Origin: Hemileia vastatrix
Taxonomy: Eukaryota; Basidiomycota; Pucciniomycetes; Pucciniales; Zaghouaniaceae
Direction of reading: 5' to 3'
Assembly: GCA_030280995.1 (NCBI GenBank)
Contig: JASXTE010000011.1
Location: forward strand, 26,747,317-26,811,316
Length of the DNA: 64,000 bases
In this document: positions 59,015 through 64,000 of the stretch, piece after piece
How the letters are laid out: every line of letters starts with the position of its first letter
Position numbering within the stretch: position 1 is the stretch's first letter
Program-made: the position numbers and the translations under genes
Notes under the pieces: model-generated
What the model was told of the DNA's origin: nothing
The model's database searches: none
Seen by the model: only the letters and a program-made list of their open reading frames with translations

Positions 59015-59966
59015 TCAAATTTTTTCTTTTAATTTTTCTCGAACCAATCTTTTCATTTTCTCCAAAACTACCCTTATCTCCTTCCTGCATTTATCAAATA
59101 CCTCCTCCTCTCCTACCAGAACCACCTCTCCAATCTCCAAGAGCTCCTCCGCCACGTCGAAGGAAGCAGCGTCAATAATAGCGTCGACCTCCCCACATAG
59201 TTCTTCCGCGAACCTTACTCGTCGACCTTGACGAGGTTTCTTCGACCACACCTGGTCCAGGGTGTCTTCGGGCTCTTCAACCACTTCCGTGGCCGGAGGG
59301 TTTGCCTCAGTTGGTATAACCGGCGCGGGTTCCGCAATCGGCTCTTCCAGGTTATTCGATGTCTAAAACGTGACTCATCAGTAACTTCATCGTTGAAATA
59401 AAACAATTAAAACTTACCTCGAAGATGGGATCAGGCTCCAGAAATAACCTGGGCACCACTCCGACTTCTACCTCTCTCTCTTCCTCATCGTCCTCGATGA
59501 CCACCCGACGTTTCTTGGGTGCCTGCCCTGGAACAGGGACTTCATCTTCATCCTCCTCCACCAATTCATCGACCTCTTCCTCGACACCTCGCTTCGAACT
59601 CGTGGCCTGGGTTACCCAGGTTGAGATCTTGTTGTTCATCTCCTTATCATTTTCCCCCACCGATTGTTCATCTTTGATCGAGACATCCCAAATGTCTTCG
59701 ACCACCTCTTTAGTCTTTGGAACTACCCAAAATTTTGTTTTTGTGAATCGATTTTCGATTTCCACGTTCTTCGTCAACGCATCGCACGCCACTCGCCGCC
59801 AACGGCAAAACTCGCATTTCTGGCGAGGGCCTCGAGTCGCCGTACTTTTGACACAGAAATATTCCATGCTTTCACAAGCCGTGCAAGTCCGTGAAAACTG
59901 TCGTGTGATTATTCCCCCATCCGCTTTAGGGTGTGGAGGCGTGGGTGTGGGGGTAGGGCAGTTCAT
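59015..59966 (-). CDS. Antisense two-exon gene for a nuclear-looking Zn2Cys6-like protein
   Basis: Exon 1 runs 59966-59418 (183 codons from ATG), exon 2 59362-59015; the 55-bp intron between (59417-59363) begins GTAAGT and ends TTTTAG at a codon boundary. The 298-residue product has six Cys at residues 28, 31, 38, 51, 54 and 61: C-X2-C-X6-C-X12-C-X2-C-X6-C, the spacing of fungal Zn2Cys6 clusters. The basic stretch lies in the second half (CEFCRWRRVAC) and not the first, the reverse of the usual order. An acidic region and an NLS-like APKKRRVV (about 149-156) follow; exon 2 has KKPRQGRRVRF and a probable C-terminal coiled coil. It lies wholly inside element D. Role unknown; a regulator of the element or of host genes is possible. 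Confidence 0.75.
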
Positions 59967-60058
59967 TATAAAATAAATAATTGAGAGATGCGGGAAAAAA
60001 GTATTAGACAAGTGAAATTAGTGTGGGAAGATGGTTCAAGCTCAACGGAGTTCGCGTT

Positions 60059-60066
60059 CTTATACC
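60059..60066 (-). promoter_or_regulatory. Candidate TATA box of the antisense gene
   Basis: On the minus strand CCCGGGTATAAGAACGCG lies about 95 nt before the gene's ATG (59966), between it and the 3' LTR boundary at 60075. The position suits a promoter of its own. The usual purine tract directly before a 3' LTR is not seen here; this position is instead taken by GCATC and the TATA segment. Confidence 0.45.
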
Positions 60067-60074
60067 CGGGCATC

Positions 60075-60848
60075 TGTCACGCGCCACGTGACACTCGAGG
60101 CGAAATTAACTCAATAAATCAATAATATCGAGTCCTACATCTATACTCGAAGCGCAGAAAGCAATTCTCCATAGCAACTGCAATTTTTCCTTTGTGTACT
60201 TACTATTTAACTGCGCTAGCCTAAACTCTAAATCTAAATTAGTCAATCTCCCAATAGGGTACCTTAGTCCTTTTCAATAAGTGACGCACAGCGCTAGGAT
60301 CAACGAAATAGTACAGTAGTAGTTTTTTCATTAAAGTTTTGTTAATTAATTAAAAAGGGGTATATTGAGCATGGACGGATATTTAGTGAAGAGGGTCTAA
60401 GTGTATGTTAGTAATGGTCAATGGAATGGGAATACTGCGATGGAAGGGAGGTCAATGCGAGGAGGAACAAAGGATATAAAAGGAGTTGGGTATTTGGTTC
60501 GATATTCCTTAGAATTAAATTATAATATTGTATTTACATTAATAGTGAAAAAACCTTAGAAGTTAAAACATTGTTATTGTATCTTTCTTTTACCTTCTCA
60601 ATATTCATTTCTAAATCCTAAATCTTTGACTATTGAGTTTCCAACCCTTCATGAGATTTTAAGAATTATTATTACCTTGGAACTAGTTTATAATTCTTCT
60701 CGAACAAACCTCGAACCTATAGCTATTACTTCGAGTGACCTTCGAATAATTTCCTCGAATCATTCCTCTGTGCTTCGAAGAAGTTTCTAAATCCCTCATC
60801 TCACTTTCAGGAACATCCTCGACCTTGTGCGTAGGTTGTCCGGTGACA
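60075..60848 (+). repeat. Element D 3' LTR
   Basis: 774 bp, the same length as the 5' LTR. Differences at 60182, 60282, 60651 and 60837 all lie in CpG sites of the other copy. It is followed by the target duplication ATAAC. Confidence 0.95.
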
Positions 60849-60853
60849 ATAAC

Positions 60854-62460
60854 ATGTCAAATATGGATGTATGGGATATTGTTCCACTTCTGCTTGGCAA
60901 AACTGTTACAGGAGCTAGATGGGTATTCTCTGTAAAATGGGGTGAATTCGGTAAGGTTATCAAACACAAATCAAGGTTTGTAGCACAAGTCTTCAGGAAA
61001 ATAGAGGGGACTGACTTTAATTATATGTTTCCCCAAGGGTTATGTTTGCTTCCCTATGGTTGATGCTTATATTGGCCGCAACGTACCAATGGCCTATCTG
61101 TACCTTTGATTTTACAGAAGCATATCTGCATAGCCCTCTGGACAAAGAGATCTATGTTAGCCAACCAGAAGTTCTTGAATCTAAGGCCCCAGGGAATGTA
61201 TGTGGGCTGAAGAAGGCCCTGTATGGATCCAAACAGGAGGCTAGGTGCTGGTGGAAACATCTAAGTGGAATCCTCTTTCAGCCTGGCTATCAACCAAGCA
61301 ACCAGGATGCTAGTGTTTATGTTTTGTCAAAAATGGGTTATAAGGGTATGTTATTAATACATGTGAATGATGGTGTGGTCATTGAAAGTGAAATTGTGGT
61401 GATACAAGAGTTAGACAATGATATAGGTAAACATTTACAAGTAAAATGGTCTGATGGTATATCTTCCATAGTGGGTTTAACAAATTCCAGATGTGACCAG
61501 GGCTTGTCAACAAAATTCCACTGGAACACAATGTAATAGGCTTAACCTCTCATTCACCACTGCCGGCTGGCCTCTCATTAGTTTCCCCGCATGACAAAAC
61601 AAACACTCCTGTTGACCCAATGAATTCTTATCTATTATTGGTTCCTTATTTTGTCTTGTGGCTGGATCCAGGCTGTATCTTGCTTATCCTGTTAATTTCC
61701 TGGCAGGCTATTCTGAAAGACCAGGTGAACCCAAATGGAGGGCACTTAACCATCTGCTCAGGTACTTCCAATTTACCAAGAATATGAAGTTCCATATTTT
61801 TCCTTCCATGAGAAAAACACCTAATACTGAAGTGTATTGTGATGCTTCATGGGGTGGTGAATTTTCATAAGCTACTGGTGGTCATGTCTTACTGGTAAAT
61901 AACTGTTTAATTATATGGCAGTCTAAGAGGCAATCATGTGTCACTAAATCTTCTCTTCACTCAGAGCTTATGGCTATGTTGAATACAATGAGACAAGCAC
62001 TATGGATGAGAAACCTTCTTCATGAAATGGACCTTTGTCATGGGCCAACAAAGTTATTCTGAAACAACAAGGGTGCTATTGTGGCTGCTACTGATAATCC
62101 CTCTGAAAAAAGATGTAGACATGTACATTGGGATTTTTACTTTGTTAATGAGCAGGTCCACAGAAAGGAGATTAATATTGAATGGGTATCTTCTAAAGAT
62201 CAGATAGCTGACTTACACTACTACACATTTTTTTTGCCTTGCAGCGCAACAATAACCCAACAGTTATGAAACAATTGTTTTTGCACTTAAGACTCCCTTA
62301 AGACCTTTAAGTGCTAAAAACAATTTTTACATAACTGTTGCATAATCATTGCACCACTTCTGCATGCAAGACAAAACAAAAATTTCTTGCAGTGTTATTA
62401 ACAAAGAATCTGGGCCCAAATGTGTGGCAAGAGAAATGTTGTCTGCTAGGTGGTTTATTA
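60854..62460 (+). pseudogene. Copia reverse transcriptase and RNase H
   Basis: Continues the copia pol across element D: MSNMDVWDIVPLLLGKTVTGARWVFSVKW, then, after a frameshift near 61040, FDFTEAYLHSPLDKEIYV and KKALYGSKQEARCWW. The catalytic box reads IHVNDG in place of YVDD. RNase H follows (WRALNHLLRYFQF, VYCDASWGGEF, KSSLHSELMAML, RHVHWDFYF, IEWVSSKDQIADL). The 179-bp MITE at 62216-62394 then interrupts, and the end LTKNLGPNVW with GGLL is read after it. Stops at 61534 and 61868. Confidence 0.82.
62216..62394. mobile_element. 179-bp CACTA-type MITE in copia RNase H
   Basis: Starts CACTACTACACATTTTT and ends TTTCTTGCAGTG. Inner parts are complementary (CAACAGTTATGAAACAATTG with CAATTTTTACATAACTGTTG). 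TTA is duplicated (62213-62215 and 62395-62397); removing one restores the RNase H frame (ADL then LTKNLG). Related to the element at 63027-63220 through GCACTTAAG and CTTTAAGTGC. Confidence 0.85.
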
Positions 62461-62889
62461 CACTACACACCAAGTAAGATATCTCTGATGGGGATATCCA
62501 GCACAAGTTGGGGATATTGTAGGGAGGGACATAAGGATAGAAATATATGTGTAAGAAAAATATGTGCGAGAAAAGTATGTGTAAGGAAAATATGTGCAAA
62601 AAAAATATGTGAGAAAAAAAAGTGTAAGAAAAATATTTTGCAACCTTGGGAATTTTTATTTATTTATTTTTTTTCTCTCCAAAAAATGATTTTTTATTTT
62701 TTTCTGTTTTTTAACAATTTATTTTTGAAAAAAAAAAAGATTCTCATGGTTGCAAATAATTTTTCTTACACTTATTTTTCTTGCACTTACTTTTCTTACA
62801 TTTATTTTTCTGACCTTATGTCCCTCCCTAAAATATCCACAACTTGCGCTGGATATCCCCATCAGGGATATCTTACTTGGTGCGTAGTG
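62461..62889. mobile_element. 429-bp CACTA-type MITE, intact copy
   Basis: A terminal inverted repeat of about 77 bp begins CACTACACACCAAGTAAG (left) and CACTACGCACCAAGTAAG (right). TTA is duplicated at 62458-62460 and 62890-62892. Inside the repeat GATATCCC-TGATG-GGGATATC forms a hairpin from base 18. Its middle is AT-rich with ATATGTGTAAG(A)AAAAT repeats. It supplies the empty site for the 4.6-kb element at 43643. Confidence 0.9.
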
Positions 62890-63020
62890 TTAGTACTATC
62901 TATTGTGGAATTTTTTTGTTTTTGTTTTTTAATCTTTTTCTTCTCTTTCTCTTCTACTTTTTTAATTTTCTCATGTGTGTGTTGCAACAATGGTGGTGGG
63001 GAAATCACTAAGCAGGGGGG

Positions 63021-63291
63021 TGTTATCACTACAACACATTTTTGTTTTGCCATGAAGCACTACAATTACGCAACAGTTGTGCAACAGTTACAAAACAATT
63101 GTTTTTTGCACTTAAGAGCCACCTATGACCTTTAAGTGCCAAAAATAATTGTTACTTAACTGTTGCGTAATTGTTGCGTCATTGTTGTGCCCCAAGAAGA
63201 AACAAACATTTATTGTAGTGTATGCAGGGTACTTAATATTCTTAGTGACTATTCATTATGTACATAGTTTTAGTATTTAACCTATGGTACA
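63021..63291 (+). repeat. Copia 3' LTR start, interrupted twice
   Basis: A G-run (GCAGGGGGG) ends at 63020 and TGTTAT begins the LTR; the MITE follows, then the LTR resumes with GCAGGGTACTTAATATTC, matching 49034 onward. It stops at GGTA 63291, where Tc1 sequence begins. Confidence 0.8.
63027..63220. mobile_element. 194-bp CACTA-type MITE in the copia 3' LTR
   Basis: Starts CACTACAACACATTTTTG and ends TTTATTGTAGTG. TAT is duplicated (63024-63026 and 63221-63223). Long complementary arms: GCAACAGTTACAAAACAATTG and CAATTATTTTTGGC-type sequence with TTAACTGTTGCG. Same family as 62216-62394. Confidence 0.85.
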
Positions 63292-64000
63292 GCACCCTGC
63301 AAGAAGTCCTCATGATTTCGTTTGCATACACTCTTCCACCAGCCATCACGCCCAAATTCTCACTATCTCACAATCACAATTGCTCTCAAATTTTTATTGA
63401 TGCTCACATAGGTCAACTAGAAATTGATTCACTGTTTATATTACTGATTTTTAAACAATACCGCTGTTGAAGTGGCCAATCTAGACATTGCACATTCAAA
63501 CACTAACAGTCAAATATAGTCCTATGATAAAAACAATCACCAGCGAGTAGACCCTCCCTTTGCCTCTATAACTGCCTCCATTCATTTGGGCATTGAAGCA
63601 ACAAGATTATTGAAAATTGACATTGGCATGTCATTCCAGACTGTGTGTATTGCAGCAACCATTTCATCCTTTGTGTGAGGGTGAAAAACATCATGAACAA
63701 TGAGTTTGATTATTTTCCATACATTTTTGATTGGGTTGAGATCAGGTGACCGGGCTGGCCAGTCTGGAAGCTTTTTTATGTTATTTTGAGTGTGGAAATC
63801 TTCACTCTCTCTGGATTTGTGGGTGGAAGTGTTATCCTCCATGAAGAGTTCATGATGAGGATCATCTTCTTGGAGATAGGGCACTGGTGTAGATTTGTAT
63901 ACATTCTCAATGAAATATTTTGATGTTCGTTTATTTGGAGGAAGAATGACCAATGGGAGCTTTTTATTTCCTGAGAACCCTCCCCATACCATGACACTTG
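63292..64000 (-). mobile_element. Tc1-like transposon 2, continuing past the window
   Basis: It starts after TA in the copia LTR with CAGCACCCTGCAAGAAGTCC, similar to the end of the first Tc1 copy. The transposase is on the minus strand and its N-terminal part lies beyond 64000. It is better preserved than copy 1. Confidence 0.75.
63549..63997 (-). pseudogene. Tc1-type transposase, C-terminal half, partial
   Basis: Visible: MVWGGFSGNKKLPLVILPP, FIENVYKSTPVPYL, MEDNTSTHKS with the second catalytic Asp, LPDWPARSPDLNPIKNVW at the third acid, and SMPK followed by a stop; the homology continues beyond the stop to MEAVIEAKGGSTRW at about 63549. The third acid, Glu in active members of the family (DLNPIEN), is Lys here, as it is in copy 1. 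So this copy is probably inactive even if the rest is intact. Confidence 0.75.

Larger units (their letters stand above)
52350..60848 (+). mobile_element. Element D: young, almost intact Ty3 chromovirus inserted in copia pol
   Basis: Identical-length LTRs (774 bp, four differences) and a perfect 5-bp target duplication ATAAC (52345-52349 and 60849-60853) mark a recent insertion. Inside are a self-priming-type primer site, gag, a -1 frameshift signal, pol with protease, RT, RNase H, integrase and chromodomain, and an antisense two-exon gene before the 3' LTR. One TGA in pol is the only visible lesion. CpG is plentiful here and scarce in the surrounding elements. Removing D with one ATAAC restores copia coding sequence. 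Confidence 0.95.
49027..63291 (+). mobile_element. Ty1/copia element with nested chromovirus and MITEs
   Basis: The 5' LTR begins at 49027 (TGTAATTTAGGGTACTTAA) and the 3' LTR at 63021 (TGTTAT, then GCAGGGTACTTAA after a MITE). In between are gag, protease, integrase, then element D (52350-60848), then reverse transcriptase and RNase H in copia order (integrase before RT). Without its insertions the element is about 5 kb. Stops occur throughout. The 3' LTR is cut at 63291 by a Tc1-like element. Confidence 0.88.

Noticed and set aside
59425..59976. 183-codon plus-strand Ser/Thr-rich frame
   Set aside because: It is the complement of the first exon of the antisense gene; the minus strand has a proper start, splice sites, Cys cluster and NLS, and the plus frame has none of these.
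62338..63135. 265-codon plus-strand frame
   Set aside because: It crosses the end of one MITE, all of another and part of a third; its Cys/Lys-rich repeats come from the ATATGTGTAAGAAAA repeats of the MITE.
1..64000. tRNA and rRNA genes
   Set aside because: I looked for GGTTCGAA-type T-loops with matching acceptor stems and for rRNA landmarks and saw none that hold. The LTR stretch GGTTCGATATTCC in element D is not a tRNA.

Overview
The window reads as AT-rich eukaryotic DNA from a transposon-packed fungal genome. The best guess is a basidiomycete with a very large genome, such as a rust fungus (Pucciniales). The grounds are the basidiomycete-type Ty3/gypsy gag-pol families, a 55-bp intron of fungal size, a Myb/SANT-like coiled-coil gene of a kind I associate with rusts, and strong loss of CpG everywhere except in the youngest element. 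This assignment is inference from memory, not a database match. I saw no bacterial features, rRNA, convincing tRNA or CRISPR array. No ordinary host housekeeping gene is recognisable; almost everything interpretable is a mobile element or its debris.

Layout. 1-7.8 kb: a decayed Ty3 chromovirus (element A) with gag, protease, a duplicated reverse transcriptase block, RNase H, integrase and chromodomain. 8.4-14 kb: LTR fragments of element C in both orientations, a 53-bp minisatellite and a diverged copy of a large terminal-repeat element. 15.3-16.6 kb: the tail of a relative of A (element B). 16.9-17.8 kb: a Ty1/copia gag remnant on the minus strand. 18.3-20 kb: a decayed Myb/SANT-like gene whose C-terminal coiled coil and final segment are tandemly repeated. 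20.3-23.6 kb: a palindromic element flanked by TTAA that holds two opposed arrays with an exact 160-bp period. 24.2-25 kb: a 300-bp tandem repeat. 26.6-42.2 kb: a full-length but dead Ty3 element (C), interrupted by two copies of a 199-bp MITE, a 1.06-kb insertion with an 8-bp target duplication, and a 2.15-kb CACCA-ended element filled with 13 palindromes. 42.4-48.7 kb: a Tc1-like transposon split by a CACTA-type MITE, itself split by a 4.6-kb CACCA element. 49.0-63.3 kb: a Ty1/copia element whose pol is split by a young Ty3 chromovirus (D, 52350-60848) and pierced by three CACTA-type MITEs. 63.3 kb to the end: a second Tc1-like element inserted in the copia 3' LTR.

Element D is the most informative part. 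Its two 774-bp LTRs differ at four positions, all CpG transitions, and it is flanked by the 5-bp duplication ATAAC. It shows a plausible self-priming site, a gag with a textbook -1 frameshift site and hairpin at its stop codon, a pol interrupted only by one TGA (itself a likely CpG transition), and, between pol and the 3' LTR, an antisense two-exon gene for a 298-residue nuclear-looking protein with Zn2Cys6-like cysteine spacing.

Three otherwise different CACCA-ended elements (0.22, 2.15 and 4.6 kb) share 3-bp target duplications and an inverted-repeat hairpin at the same place, about 22 nt inside each end. This suggests one family of non-autonomous DNA transposons. The nesting gives a relative insertion order: copia before D and before its MITEs; Tc1 before the CACTA MITE before the 4.6-kb element.
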